A stretch of DNA of 64,000 nt from CAZCGA01 sp964498075 (lineage in GTDB: Bacteria; Desulfobacterota; Binatia; HRBIN30), in contig CAZCGA010000007.1 of assembly GCA_964498075.1 (NCBI GenBank), positions 1 through 64,000 on the forward strand, written 5' to 3'. The translations under genes were made by a program, and so were the position numbers. The notes below the pieces were generated by a model. The model was not told where the DNA came from. It saw only the letters and a list, made by a program, of their open reading frames with translations, and made no database searches. Below, piece by piece: positions 7,892-16,220 of this stretch; position 1 is the stretch's first letter, and the number at the start of each line of letters is the position of its first letter.

Positions 7892-9247
7892 TCAGGCTCT
7901 CGTAACGGACTTGATGGCCTCGGCAGCCGCGTCGCAGAGAGTGTCCAATTCCACCTCGCCGATGCAAAGCGGTGGCATGAGCACGATCACGTTTCCGAGC
8001 GGTCGCAGAATGACCCCGTGCCGCCGGGCATTCTGACACACCTGCATTCCCACGCGCTCCGATGCCGGGTAGGGCTGGCGGGTTTCGCGGTCTCGTACCA
8101 GCTCGATGCCGACCATCAGGCCCCACTGCCGGATGTCGCCGACGTGCGCCAACATTGCGATGTCGCGCCGCAGTCTGTCGCCCACCTGCTCGCTACGCCG
8201 GTCCACCTGATCCAGCACGCCGCCGGTGGCGAAGAGATCGAGACTCGCCACGGCCACGGCGCAGGCGAGCGCATTGCCGGTGTAAGTGTGGCCGTGAAAG
8301 AAGGTGCGAAGCTCCCCGTACGGACCGAGGAACGCTTGGAAGATCTCTTCACTGGCCAGCGTCGCGGCCAGCGGCAGGTAGCCACCGCTGATCCCTTTGC
8401 CGAGGCACAGGAGGTCGGGCGCAACGCCCTCGTGATCGACGGCAAACATCTTGCCCGTACGCCCGAACCCCGTGGCGACTTCATCACAGATCAACAGCAC
8501 CCCGTGCCGTCGCGTCAGATCGCGCAGCGCGCCAACATAGCCGAGCGGCTGCGCCCACATGCCGGCGGCTCCCTGCATGAGCGGCTCGACGATCAGCGCG
8601 GCGATCTCGCGGCCCTTGCGCGCGAGCAGCGACTCCGCGTCCGCCACCGCCGCGGCGAGGGCGTCGCCCGCACTCATGCCGCGCTGCCAGCGATAGACGT
8701 GTGGCGGATCGAGCTTGTAGCAGTCGAAGAGCAACGGCTTGAAGAAGCGATGAAAGGCTTCCGAGTAACCGACACTCACCGCGCCCAACGTGTCGCCGTG
8801 ATACGCCTCGGTCAGCGCCGCAAACTTCGTCCGCCCCGTCTCACCGCGTAGCTGCCAATATTGGAAGGCCATCTTCAACGCGATCTCAACCGCTGTGGCG
8901 CCGGCGTCCGAGTAGAAGACGCGGGTCAAACCGGACGGCGCAATCTCCACCAGACGCTTCGCCAGGGCGATCGACGGGACGCTGCTCAACCCGAGCAGCG
9001 TCGAGTGCGCAATGTGATCTGCCTGGGCGCGCAGCGCGCAGTCGAGCTCGACGCGGCGGTGCCCATGGACGTTGCACCACAGCGAGGACACGCCGTCGAG
9101 GTAGCGCTTGCCGTTCACGTCGATGAGGTAGGCACCGTCGCCGTCCGCGATGATCAGCGGCTCCTCGCCAAGCCAGTCGCGCATCTGGGTGAACGGATGC
9201 CACAGATAGGCATGATCCCAGGCAGCCAGGTCAGACGGGGTCGGCAT
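7892..9247 (-). CDS. bioA: Adenosylmethionine-8-amino-7-oxononanoate aminotransferase
   Basis: BioA makes 7,8-diaminopelargonate from 7-keto-8-aminopelargonate using S-adenosylmethionine and PLP. The 451-aa protein starts at the ATG at 9247 (MPTPSDLAAWDHAYLWHPFT); the WHPFTQM motif is characteristic of BioA. The PLP-binding lysine is in LGKGISGG at about residue 284, preceded by the class III aminotransferase motif ICDEVATGFGRTG. The start overlaps the end of bioF by 17 bases, so the two are translationally coupled. A longer frame from 9289 is open but adds nothing recognisable. Confidence 0.95.
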   Translation of the reverse strand: MPTPSDLAAWDHAYLWHPFTQMRDWLGEEPLIIADGDGAYLIDVNGKRYLDGVSSLWCNVHGHRRVELDCALRAQADHIAHSTLLGLSSVPSIALAKRLVEIAPSGLTRVFYSDAGATAVEIALKMAFQYWQLRGETGRTKFAALTEAYHGDTLGAVSVGYSEAFHRFFKPLLFDCYKLDPPHVYRWQRGMSAGDALAAAVADAESLLARKGREIAALIVEPLMQGAAGMWAQPLGYVGALRDLTRRHGVLLICDEVATGFGRTGKMFAVDHEGVAPDLLCLGKGISGGYLPLAATLASEEIFQAFLGPYGELRTFFHGHTYTGNALACAVAVASLDLFATGGVLDQVDRRSEQVGDRLRRDIAMLAHVGDIRQWGLMVGIELVRDRETRQPYPASERVGMQVCQNARRHGVILRPLGNVIVLMPPLCIGEVELDTLCDAAAEAIKSVTRA

Positions 9248-10412
9248 CGAGACTCCTCCGCGAGATGCGCTCGAACGCTTGCACGGCAAACGACAGGTCC
9301 TGCGCGGTGTGGGTGCTCATGACGGTGACGCGCAAGCGCGCGGTTCCCTGCGGGACGGTCGGGGGCCGGATACCCAGCACGAAAACCCCCTCCGCGAGCA
9401 GACGGTCAGCGGTGCGCACGGTCCGGTCCGCAGCGCCGATCAGCACCGGGAGAATATGCGTGGACGCAGCGCCGAGGTCGAACCCGAGCTGTTCGAGACC
9501 GTCACGGAGCCGCGCCGCATTCTCCGCCAGCTGCAACCGCCGCTCCGGCTCGTCCGCGACGATACGCAACGCGGCCAGGGTTGCGGCGACGATCGGTGGC
9601 GGCAGGGCCGTGGTGTAGACGAAGCTGCGAGCGGTGTTGATGAGCAGGTCGATGACCGGCCGGCGCGCCGCCACGAAGGCGCCGAACGTCCCGAGGGCCT
9701 TGCCGAGTGTCCCCATTTGCACGGTGACCCGCTCTTGCAGGCCCTCTGCTTCAGCGACGCCGCCGCCGTGTGCTCCCAGCACGCCGGTGGCGTGCGCTTC
9801 ATCAACCATCACCATGGCGCCGTGACGCTCGGCGATCTCACAGATGACGCGCAGCGGTGCGACGTCGCCGTCCATGCTGAAGATGGAGTCTGTGACGATG
9901 AGCCGCCGCCGCGCCACGCTGGCAGCGACGAGCGCGGCCAACGCGTCGGTGTCGCGGTGCGGGTAGACAAATATCTCCGCCCCCGAAAGACGACATCCGT
10001 CGATGATGCTGGCGTGATTGAGCGCGTCGCTGAATACGGCGTCCTGCTTGCCCACCAAGGCCGCGATGGTTCCGACGTTGGCGTGATACCCGGAGTTGAA
10101 TAGCAGCGCCGCTTCGGTGCGCTTCAGGACAGCGAGCTGCTCTTCCAGCTCGTGGTGCAGGCGCATCGAGCCGGAGATCAGCCGCGACGCGCCTGCACCG
10201 ACTCCGTAGTCCCGCGCAGCCCGGGCGGCCGCATCGCACAGCACCGGATGGTTGGCCAGGCCGAGATAGTTGTTGGAACACAACGACAGCGCGCGGCGTC
10301 CGCCGACGGTGATCCAGGTGTCCTGGGGCCCGTCCACGGGCCGCAGCTGTCGCATCAATCCGGCGGCGCGGCGGCGCGCCAGGTCAGCGGCGGCAAAATC
10401 GTCGAGCGCCAT
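9231..10412 (-). CDS. bioF: 8-amino-7-oxononanoate synthase
   Basis: BioF condenses pimeloyl-ACP (or pimeloyl-CoA) with alanine, the first dedicated step of biotin ring assembly. The 393-aa PLP enzyme has the substrate-loop motif NNYLGLA, the aspartate motif VDEAHATG and the PLP lysine in MGTLGKALG at residue 238. The ATG at 10412 fits the family's N-terminus; 13 more residues upstream are possible but unsupported. It is the first gene of the bioF-bioA pair and diverges from the AbrB-like gene at 10516. No bioB, bioC or bioH is visible here, so the pathway is completed elsewhere. Confidence 0.95.
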   Translation of the reverse strand: MALDDFAAADLARRRAAGLMRQLRPVDGPQDTWITVGGRRALSLCSNNYLGLANHPVLCDAAARAARDYGVGAGASRLISGSMRLHHELEEQLAVLKRTEAALLFNSGYHANVGTIAALVGKQDAVFSDALNHASIIDGCRLSGAEIFVYPHRDTDALAALVAASVARRRLIVTDSIFSMDGDVAPLRVICEIAERHGAMVMVDEAHATGVLGAHGGGVAEAEGLQERVTVQMGTLGKALGTFGAFVAARRPVIDLLINTARSFVYTTALPPPIVAATLAALRIVADEPERRLQLAENAARLRDGLEQLGFDLGAASTHILPVLIGAADRTVRTADRLLAEGVFVLGIRPPTVPQGTARLRVTVMSTHTAQDLSFAVQAFERISRRSLDADPV

Positions 10413-10515
10413 GAACGGTCGACGATTAGACGCGCGCCCTGCTCCTGTCAACGCGGCGGGCTTGCGTTATCGGAGACGATGCGGAAAGGTGGCGGCACGC
10501 AAAGGGCGCACGTCC

Positions 10516-10713
10516 ATGGCCGACATCGTGAAAGTGGGGCGCAGAGGCGAGCTGGTCTTACCCCGCCGGGTGCGTGCAGAGTTCGGGCTGCAGGAAGGCG
10601 ATGAGCTGGTACTGTCGTTCGACGAGGACGCCATCGTCTTGCGGCGCAAGGCGCGCCGCTTCGCCGAGTACCTCGAGACCCTCGGACGGGCTCCGGGGCG
10701 TGATCGCACCTGA
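10516..10713 (+). CDS. AbrB/SpoVT-family small DNA-binding protein
   Basis: This encodes 65 aa beginning MADIVKVGRRGELVLPRRVR. The pattern (basic, GELVLP, EFGLQEGDELVL) is the swapped-hairpin AbrB/MazE-like fold that binds DNA as a dimer. Such proteins are either transition regulators or antitoxins; no toxin gene (PIN or MazF-like) follows, so a free-standing regulator is more likely. It is divergent from bioF with about 100 bases between them, so it could act on that intergenic region. That is inference from position only. Confidence 0.7.
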   Translation: MADIVKVGRRGELVLPRRVRAEFGLQEGDELVLSFDEDAIVLRRKARRFAEYLETLGRAPGRDRT

Positions 10714-10799
10714 TGCGGCGCAGAGCCGGCGCGTGCGCCAGCTGCCGCGGCCTTCTCGCGTCGCGTCGGCGCGGCTGCTAGGCCATATCCAGGCTGATC

Positions 10800-11150
10800 A
10801 TGGCAAAGCTCCGTGTCCTCTTCGAAACCGGCGCGCCCGAGCGGGTCATCGAGTTTGAGCCCGCACGGGCGCCGTTCCAGCACGACGGTCGACCCGGTTC
10901 AATCCTCGATGTGTTGCTCAGCCACGGCGTGCATCTGGAGCACGCGTGCGGCGGGAACTGTGCCTGCACGACCTGTCACGTCATCGTGAAGGCCGGGTTC
11001 GAGAAGCTCTCGGAGGCCGAGGAAAACGAGCTGGATCTGCTCGACAAGGCACCGGGCCTCACGCCGACATCGCGCCTCGGCTGTCAGGCGGTCATCGATG
11101 ATGAGTGCGAATTGACCGTCCTGATCCCTCGTTTCACCATCAACACATGA
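10800..11150 (+). CDS. [2Fe-2S] ferredoxin, adrenodoxin/Isc type
   Basis: This 116-aa electron carrier has the ligand pattern C50-x5-C56-x2-C59 and C95 (ACGGNCACTTC and RLGCQAV), which is that of adrenodoxin/Fdx-type ferredoxins. Its stop overlaps the start of the reductase gene at 11147 (ATGA), strong evidence that the two form a redox pair. It could feed electrons to the diiron protein at 12749 or the P450 at 23686; isc-type iron-sulfur assembly is the other common role, but no isc gene is nearby. Confidence 0.9.
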   Translation: MAKLRVLFETGAPERVIEFEPARAPFQHDGRPGSILDVLLSHGVHLEHACGGNCACTTCHVIVKAGFEKLSEAEENELDLLDKAPGLTPTSRLGCQAVIDDECELTVLIPRFTINT

Positions 11151-11872
11151 GCTCGCGGGAGACTGACGACGCCGCGACCGGCGGCACACAGCGGGTGACG
11201 TACGCAGCGACGATCGAGCGCATCGTCCAGTGGGCGCCCGAGACGCGCTCCTTCTTCTTGCGATTGCCGGCGACGCGACGCTTCCATTTCACGCCGGGAC
11301 AGTTCATCTCCTGCCTGCTGCCGATCGGCGGGCAAACGATGATCCGCCCATACTCGATCGCGTCGGACCCGGAAGCCGCCGACGTGCTGGAGATTTGTCT
11401 CAACCTGGTGCCGGACGGTCCAGGATCGCATTACCTGTTCGGGCTGGACGTCGGCGCTACCGTACGTTTCACCGGTCCGTGGGGCACCTTCACCCTCGAC
11501 CGGCCGCCGGATGCGGAATGCGTCTTCATCGCCGAGGGAACTGGTATCGCGCCGGTCCGTCCGATGCTGCGGCGCGCCCTGGCCAGCGAGACGCCGCATC
11601 TGCTGCGCCTGCACTACGCCGCCGCCGGCGCGTCACGGTTGCTCTACGCAGAGGAGCTCGAAGCCGCCGCGCGCCGGCACGCGCGGTTTACGTTCATGCC
11701 GCTACTCGGTGCGCCGCTCGCCGAGCTCATCGAGCAGCGCTACGTCGCCGGCGACGCCGACCGCCGCCGGCACTTCTACATCTGCGGCGTCGGGGACATC
11801 GTACCCCGTTTGCGCGACCTGCTGCGTCGCGCCGGCTACGAGCGGCGTGCCGTCCAATACGAGAAGTGGTAA
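11147..11872 (+). CDS. Ferredoxin-NAD(P)H reductase-like flavoprotein
   Basis: This encodes 241 aa. An FAD-binding beta-barrel carries RPYSIAS (residues 67-73), and the nucleotide-binding domain carries GTGIAPVRP (131-139) and a C-terminal ICGVGDIV near residue 215. This is the FNR superfamily layout without an attached iron-sulfur domain, which fits its coupling to the separate ferredoxin upstream. It would pass electrons between NAD(P)H and that ferredoxin. I take the ATG overlapping the ferredoxin stop as the start; an in-frame codon at 11105 would lie inside the ferredoxin gene. Confidence 0.85.
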   Translation: MSSRETDDAATGGTQRVTYAATIERIVQWAPETRSFFLRLPATRRFHFTPGQFISCLLPIGGQTMIRPYSIASDPEAADVLEICLNLVPDGPGSHYLFGLDVGATVRFTGPWGTFTLDRPPDAECVFIAEGTGIAPVRPMLRRALASETPHLLRLHYAAAGASRLLYAEELEAAARRHARFTFMPLLGAPLAELIEQRYVAGDADRRRHFYICGVGDIVPRLRDLLRRAGYERRAVQYEKW

Positions 11873-11889
11873 GCGGGGAGTGGGCGGGG

Positions 11890-11941
11890 AGCTGGCTTCA
11901 GCCAGCTTGACGTTTCTCAGCCGGGGGATTGAGCCCCCGGC
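11890..11941. terminator. Two adjacent hairpins at a convergent gene junction
   Basis: AGCTGGC-TTCA-GCCAGCT (11890-11907) is a 7-bp stem, and GCCGGGGG-ATTGAG-CCCCCGGC (11920-11941) is an 8-bp stem. They lie between the reductase (plus) and nitroreductase (minus) ends, so a two-way terminator is likely. Both stems also look like pieces of dispersed palindromic repeats. Confidence 0.6.
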
Positions 11942-11948
11942 GTGTGGC

Positions 11949-12635
11949 TCACCGCAACGGCTCGCCCCAGCGATCCAGGAAAGCCACCGCGTCGACGGGC
12001 TTCCTTTGCGTGACGCGGAACGGGCGTGTCGGGTAGCCGAGCGGGATCAACGCCGCAAGGTGGATCCGATCCGGGATACCGACCACGGCTCGGATCTCCG
12101 CTTCGACGCTCGAGAACACCGTCGTCAGTGTGGACCCAATGCCGAGACCTCGCGCCGCCAGCATGAGGTTCTGTACCGCCGGAAAGATGGAGGCGTAGGC
12201 CGACTGCGGCGCCAGGATGTGCCCGGCGCCGTCGGCCATCGGTCCGAGCTGCGTCGTGTCCAGACACGCCAGGACGAGGAGCGGCGCAGTGCCCAGATGC
12301 CTCGCCAGACCGTCCACGGCGCGCATCATCCCGTCGTAGCCCTGGCGGCTCTTGATGTCGGCGTCGGCATCGGCCGCGACCGTGTATGCCTGCGCGTGCT
12401 GCCAGGCGGACAGATAGAGGGCGCCGATGGCGCGCGTCGCAGCTGTGTTGCGCACCGCGACGAAGTACCACGGCTGCGCGTTGCGGGCGCTCGGCGCGCG
12501 CGTCGCCGCCTCGATGAGCTGGCGCAGCACCCCGTCCTCTATCGGATCAGAACGGAACCGGCGCACGCTGCACAGCGTGCGCATGGCTTCGAACAGATCG
12601 TGAGTGCCCTCGGGCGGGAAGGTCGGGTTGTTCAT
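11949..12635 (-). CDS. Nitroreductase-family FMN oxidoreductase
   Basis: This 228-aa protein has the nitroreductase fold signatures: an N-terminal RRFRSDPI, the FMN-contacting region APSARNAQPW (about residues 47-56) and a C-terminal LIPLGYPTRPFR. The family reduces quinones, nitro groups or enones, and some members act in cobalamin or antibiotic pathways; the substrate here cannot be told. It is transcribed opposite to the ferredoxin-reductase pair and diverges from the diiron gene with about 110 bases between, a spacing that allows shared control. Confidence 0.85.
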   Translation of the reverse strand: MNNPTFPPEGTHDLFEAMRTLCSVRRFRSDPIEDGVLRQLIEAATRAPSARNAQPWYFVAVRNTAATRAIGALYLSAWQHAQAYTVAADADADIKSRQGYDGMMRAVDGLARHLGTAPLLVLACLDTTQLGPMADGAGHILAPQSAYASIFPAVQNLMLAARGLGIGSTLTTVFSSVEAEIRAVVGIPDRIHLAALIPLGYPTRPFRVTQRKPVDAVAFLDRWGEPLR

Positions 12636-12748
12636 GACAGCACACCGAACACCGAACCCGGACCAAAGACAAGCGTGCGGGTGCGGCCTGCTTTCCGGTT
12701 GCTATAGCCGAGGCGCGTGTGTAAGCCTCCCAAGCACGGGGGTTCCCC

Positions 12749-13738
12749 ATGCGGACACGCGAACTGCTCCAACTCCACAACACGGGCCATCAAGGCATCA
12801 ACGCGCTGTTTGCCAAGGCGCACTCCGCCGACTGGGACCTCGAACGCGACGTCGATTGGCGAACGCCGGTCGCTCCCGAGGAATCGCTGGTCGACCATGA
12901 GTGGACGGCGTTTGCGAAGACGCCCACGTTCAAGGCGTTACCCGATGCCGCGAAGACCAAGGTGACGCGCCGCGGTCTCGGCCGCATGCTCAACATCCTT
13001 CAGGTCGGCGAGAGCGTAGCGCAAGACGTGTGCGCCAAGATCGCGCTGACCGTGCGTGAGGAGGATTACCGCAACCACGCGGCGGCGCAGGCGATGGACG
13101 AAGCGCGCCATCACCTGGCGTACCGCCGCTTCATCGAAAAGATGAACGAGGAGGTCGAAGACATCGACGTCGGCACGGAGATGATGTTCGACACCCTGTT
13201 GGCGTCGAACGACCCACTGACGCTCATCGCCACCGAGCAGTTCTTCCTCGAGAGCCTGGCGATGGGCATCTTCGAAAGCATCCAGCGTCACGCCACGCAT
13301 CCGCTGCTGCGCGACATCATCACGCTGATCACGCGCGACGAAAGCCGGCACATGGGGTTCGGCGTGCTGTACGTGGCGGAATGGATGCGGCAGCATTCGC
13401 TCGACGAGCAAATTGCCTTTGCCCGCCGGTGGCTGGGCCAGATCTTCATGGTGCTGATGGATCAGCCGGGCCCACTCATGCTGAGTCGGCTGCTGCAACG
13501 CCTGCGCGACGCGGGCGTCGACGACGCCGATCGCTTGGGCCCGCAGCTGCTGCGCGAGCAGCAGGCGGTGAACGCCGCGGAAGCCGACGAAGTCCTGTCC
13601 GGTCGCAAGCTGCCGCATCTCCTGAAGAGCGCGCGGCGCGCCGGACTCCTCAAGCCCGAGATTCTCGAAGCCCTTGGTCTGAGCCGGCACCCGCTCGTGC
13701 TGGCCACGCTGCGTCACGCCAGCGAGACCAGCGACTAA
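12749..13738 (+). CDS. Ferritin-like diiron protein (candidate oxygenase/oxidase)
   Basis: This 329-aa, mostly helical protein has two E-x-x-H motifs, EARH (E118, H121) and ESRH (E198, H201), with further glutamates in ATEQFFLES (E163, E168). That is the ligand arrangement of ferritin-like diiron proteins such as AurF-type N-oxygenases, fatty-acyl desaturases and R2-like oxidases. No signal peptide or membrane span is seen. The nearby ferredoxin and reductase could supply electrons. The substrate is unknown. The ATG at 12749 follows GGGGTTCCCC, a small hairpin that may cover the ribosome site. Confidence 0.75.
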   Translation: MRTRELLQLHNTGHQGINALFAKAHSADWDLERDVDWRTPVAPEESLVDHEWTAFAKTPTFKALPDAAKTKVTRRGLGRMLNILQVGESVAQDVCAKIALTVREEDYRNHAAAQAMDEARHHLAYRRFIEKMNEEVEDIDVGTEMMFDTLLASNDPLTLIATEQFFLESLAMGIFESIQRHATHPLLRDIITLITRDESRHMGFGVLYVAEWMRQHSLDEQIAFARRWLGQIFMVLMDQPGPLMLSRLLQRLRDAGVDDADRLGPQLLREQQAVNAAEADEVLSGRKLPHLLKSARRAGLLKPEILEALGLSRHPLVLATLRHASETSD

Positions 13739-13743
13739 CTGCC

Positions 13744-13761
13744 GGCGGTCAGTGAACCGCC
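13744..13761. terminator. Hairpin terminator between convergent genes
   Basis: GGCGGT-CAGTGA-ACCGCC forms a 6-bp stem in the 25 bases separating the diiron gene (plus) from the Thr/Pro-linker protein gene (minus). There is no U-tract, so it is a weak candidate, usable from either side. Confidence 0.4.
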
Positions 13762-13763
13762 CG

Positions 13764-15146
13764 TCAGGGCAGGTCGATCTCGGCCGGCCGACCGCCGTCG
13801 AGGTACGGCTCGTTGCTGGAGACCGATTGTGCGGATGGGTTGGAGCCGGGGACGGTGAAGCGGTCGATCACCAGGCCAACCACCGGCACGTCGACGCCGC
13901 GCACGACCACATGCATCGTGATGGTGCCGGTCGCGCTCCGGCGCAGAGCGCTGATCGAGCTGAAGTTGCGGCGATCGAAGCACTTCACAGTGGTCGAACC
14001 CGAGAACACTTGCTCGAACTCATTGACCACGGCGAGCTGGATGATCGCGGTCGACGGTATCTGACTCTCCAGGTTCTCCGAGCACGGCACGAGGATCAGC
14101 TCACTGTCCGACCCCGACTGGCTGGACAACGCCTGGAAGTGCAGCCGGTCCGGGCACTGCTCGTAGGTCACGCCGTCGAGCGATACCACGCCGGTGAAGT
14201 CGCCGGGGCTCAAACGGCGGAAGGCGATCGCGTTGTAGCCGATGGTCTGGGCGTTGGGTCCGGAGACCAGCGCGCGGCCCTGCAGCGCGTTGTGCTGCGA
14301 TAGGTCCGGCCCGCTCGGCATCACCACGCACTTCAGCTCGCCGTCGCCTAAGATCGGCGGGGCCACCCGCCCATGGTTCCCGTCCGATCCGGTACTCGCC
14401 GTCCACGCGATCGGTTGACTCGGGGTCAACGACAGGAAGAAGCCGATTTCGTCGCACGTCCCGCTCTGTACATAGAAGCACTCGACGGACACGCTGGCGC
14501 CCGTGAGATTCATCATCTCGATGCGGGTATCCTGGGTCGCGGTGACGCGGATCAGCGGATAGATCAGCACCGCCGAGGGCAGCTTTTGTGCTGGCGGCTC
14601 TCCCACGACCTCGTAGCCGGTGGGATCCGAGCTTGACGGCCCCGCCGTCGGACGCGGTGTCGGAGTTGACGTCGCCGTCGCGGTCGGCAGCGGCGTGCGT
14701 GTCCACGTCGGCGTGCGTGTCACGGTGCGCGTGCTCGTCGGCGTCGGGGTCAGCGTGAAGGTCCGGGTCACGGTGGCCGTGGGTGTCAGAGTCCTCGTCT
14801 TGGTCGGGGTGAACGTCGGTGTCTGGGTGCGCGTCCACGTCGGTGTGCGCGTCGCAGTCGCCGTCGGCGTCGCGCTCGTCGTGCGGGTCGGGGTTGGCGT
14901 TCGGCTGGGGATCTTCGTGAGCGTGCTGGTTGACGTAGGCAGTGCGGTGCGCGTCTTTGTTGCCGTGGACGTGGGAGGCACCGTGCGCGTCGTCGTCGGT
15001 GTCAGCGTCGGCTGTGGAGTCTGCGATGCGGTTGGGGTCGACGTGGGCGTCGCGCTGGGGATCGGCAGCAGCGTGGCTGGGCTGCCGCCGATCTGCTGCA
15101 TGTAGAGCACCAGAAACCCGGCGAGTATGCGGAGCAGCTCTGCCAT
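13764..15146 (-). CDS. Surface-exposed protein: N-terminal anchor, Thr/Pro-rich linker, cysteine domain
   Basis: This encodes 460 aa. A short hydrophobic segment (residues about 5-17) acts as a signal or anchor. Residues about 30-170 are a low-complexity Thr/Pro/Arg tract with TPT, TRT and TPTWTRT repeats, likely an extended stalk. Residues about 185-460 are a domain shared with the protein encoded just upstream: QKLPSA, DTRIE, CFYV, EIGFFLSLTP, CP-x-x-LHF, ELILVPCS and DRR occur in both, and six cysteines align. No known domain is recognised. The start is 3 bases after the stop of the paralogue, so the two are one operon produced by tandem duplication. The stalk suggests display at the cell surface or in the envelope. 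Confidence 0.7.
   Translation of the reverse strand: MAELLRILAGFLVLYMQQIGGSPATLLPIPSATPTSTPTASQTPQPTLTPTTTRTVPPTSTATKTRTALPTSTSTLTKIPSRTPTPTRTTSATPTATATRTPTWTRTQTPTFTPTKTRTLTPTATVTRTFTLTPTPTSTRTVTRTPTWTRTPLPTATATSTPTPRPTAGPSSSDPTGYEVVGEPPAQKLPSAVLIYPLIRVTATQDTRIEMMNLTGASVSVECFYVQSGTCDEIGFFLSLTPSQPIAWTASTGSDGNHGRVAPPILGDGELKCVVMPSGPDLSQHNALQGRALVSGPNAQTIGYNAIAFRRLSPGDFTGVVSLDGVTYEQCPDRLHFQALSSQSGSDSELILVPCSENLESQIPSTAIIQLAVVNEFEQVFSGSTTVKCFDRRNFSSISALRRSATGTITMHVVVRGVDVPVVGLVIDRFTVPGSNPSAQSVSSNEPYLDGGRPAEIDLP
14640..15065 (-). repeat. Low-complexity tract coding for Thr/Pro/Arg linker
   Basis: Imperfect tandem units around GTCGGCGTG/GTGCGC (plus-strand view) code for the TPT/TRT-rich linker. 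Such tracts grow and shrink by slippage, so length may vary between strains and may be hard to assemble. The complementary strand has an artefactual Val/Gly-rich frame. Confidence 0.75.
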
Positions 15147-15149
15147 ACG

Positions 15150-16067
15150 CTACGGGAAGACCACCGTGGCCGAGCGTCCACCTTGGAAGGAGGGCTCGTT
15201 CCCGGCCGTGCCGCTGGTGATGCCAAACGGCACGTCGTCGATGACCAGTCCAATCAGCGGGCCAGTCGAGCCGCGCACAACCATGTGTGCCGTGTCGCTT
15301 CCGAGGGACGATCGGTCCAACTGCGCGCTGATGTCTCTCAGTGCGCGCCGATCGGAGCAGGTGACGCTGAACGACGTCGAGAAGCTTTGCTCAAACTCGT
15401 TGATGATCTGGAATTGTACCGGGATCGCCGTCGCCGACTGCAGGAGCAGATCCTGCGAGCACGGCACCAGGATCAGCTCGCTGGTGGAGCCGGGCCGGTT
15501 CGCCAAGACGTGGAAGTGCAGCTTCTCCGGGCATTGCGCGTAGGTGCTGCCGTTGAGCGCCACCACTCCGGTGAAGTCGCCGTCGGTAAGCCGTTGGAAC
15601 CCGACCGCGCCCAGCGATACGGTGCGCCCATCCAGCCCAAAGATCGTCGCGCGCCCTTGGATGGTGTTGTGGAACTGTACCTCAGGATGCGGCGGGATCA
15701 CCGCACACTTGAGCTGGCCGCTGCCGAAGAAGGGTGGTGCGGCGCTGAGGTCCCGCGTGTTGCTGAGGCCCTCGCTGGCCAGCCAGGCGATCGGCTGGAA
15801 GGGTGTCAGGGAAAGGAAGAACCCGATCTCGTTGCACGAGTCGCCGTCGACATAGAAGCATTGCACCTGCTGCGATTCGCCGGAGAGATTGAGGAGCTCG
15901 ATACGCGTGTCCCGGTCTCCGTCCGATTCGATCAGCGGGAAGATGAGGAGCGCGGACGGCAGCTTCTGATTGGGCGGCGTCCCGGCCCTTGCTGGCGCAG
16001 TCAGGAGACAACAGACTGCCCCGACCAGGATCAAGGTTTTGGGAATCCACCACAAGAAACGCATCAT
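15150..16067 (-). CDS. Secreted cysteine-containing protein, paralogue of the downstream linker protein
   Basis: This encodes 305 aa. A typical Sec signal peptide (basic start, hydrophobic core, then APARAG) is followed at once by the domain described for the next gene, without the Thr/Pro stalk. Six cysteines (in CFYV, SCNEIGFF, LKC, QCP, VPCS and TCSDRR) match the paralogue. The fold is probably beta-rich and disulfide-stabilised; the function is unknown. I place the start at the first of two adjacent ATG codons (16067 or 16064). The longer upstream frame is a shadow of glutamate dehydrogenase and the acetyltransferase on the other strand. Confidence 0.75.
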   Translation of the reverse strand: MMRFLWWIPKTLILVGAVCCLLTAPARAGTPPNQKLPSALLIFPLIESDGDRDTRIELLNLSGESQQVQCFYVDGDSCNEIGFFLSLTPFQPIAWLASEGLSNTRDLSAAPPFFGSGQLKCAVIPPHPEVQFHNTIQGRATIFGLDGRTVSLGAVGFQRLTDGDFTGVVALNGSTYAQCPEKLHFHVLANRPGSTSELILVPCSQDLLLQSATAIPVQFQIINEFEQSFSTSFSVTCSDRRALRDISAQLDRSSLGSDTAHMVVRGSTGPLIGLVIDDVPFGITSGTAGNEPSFQGGRSATVVFP

Positions 16068-16091
16068 CCGCCCAAGCAGACGCGCATGGTA

Positions 16092-16119
16092 AATGTACCT
16101 CGCGGGCAAATCAAGGCAA
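16092..16119 (-). promoter_or_regulatory. Predicted promoter of the secreted paralogue pair
   Basis: On the minus strand TTGCCT (16114-16119) and TACATT (16092-16097) are separated by 16 bases, about 25 bases upstream of the start at 16067. The surrounding DNA is noticeably more A+T-rich than the coding regions. It lies in the 150-base divergent space shared with the acetyltransferase gene. Confidence 0.4.
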
Positions 16120-16220
16120 AATCGATTGGAATCGCGCGCCTGACGGCTGGCGCGGGCCCAAGGGCCGCGGAGGCGCCTTTCCGGTCGATCCGGGCCGCCC
16201 CTCCATGCTAAGAAGCGCCC

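Noticed and set aside
10467..10883. 138-aa frame on the minus strand opposite the AbrB-like gene
   Set aside because: It covers the AbrB and ferredoxin starts, has no domain, and its sequence is typical of antisense G+C-rich DNA.
14620..15105. Val/Gly-rich frame on the plus strand opposite the Thr/Pro linker
   Set aside because: It is the complement of a low-complexity Thr/Pro tract and has no start context or recognisable domain.
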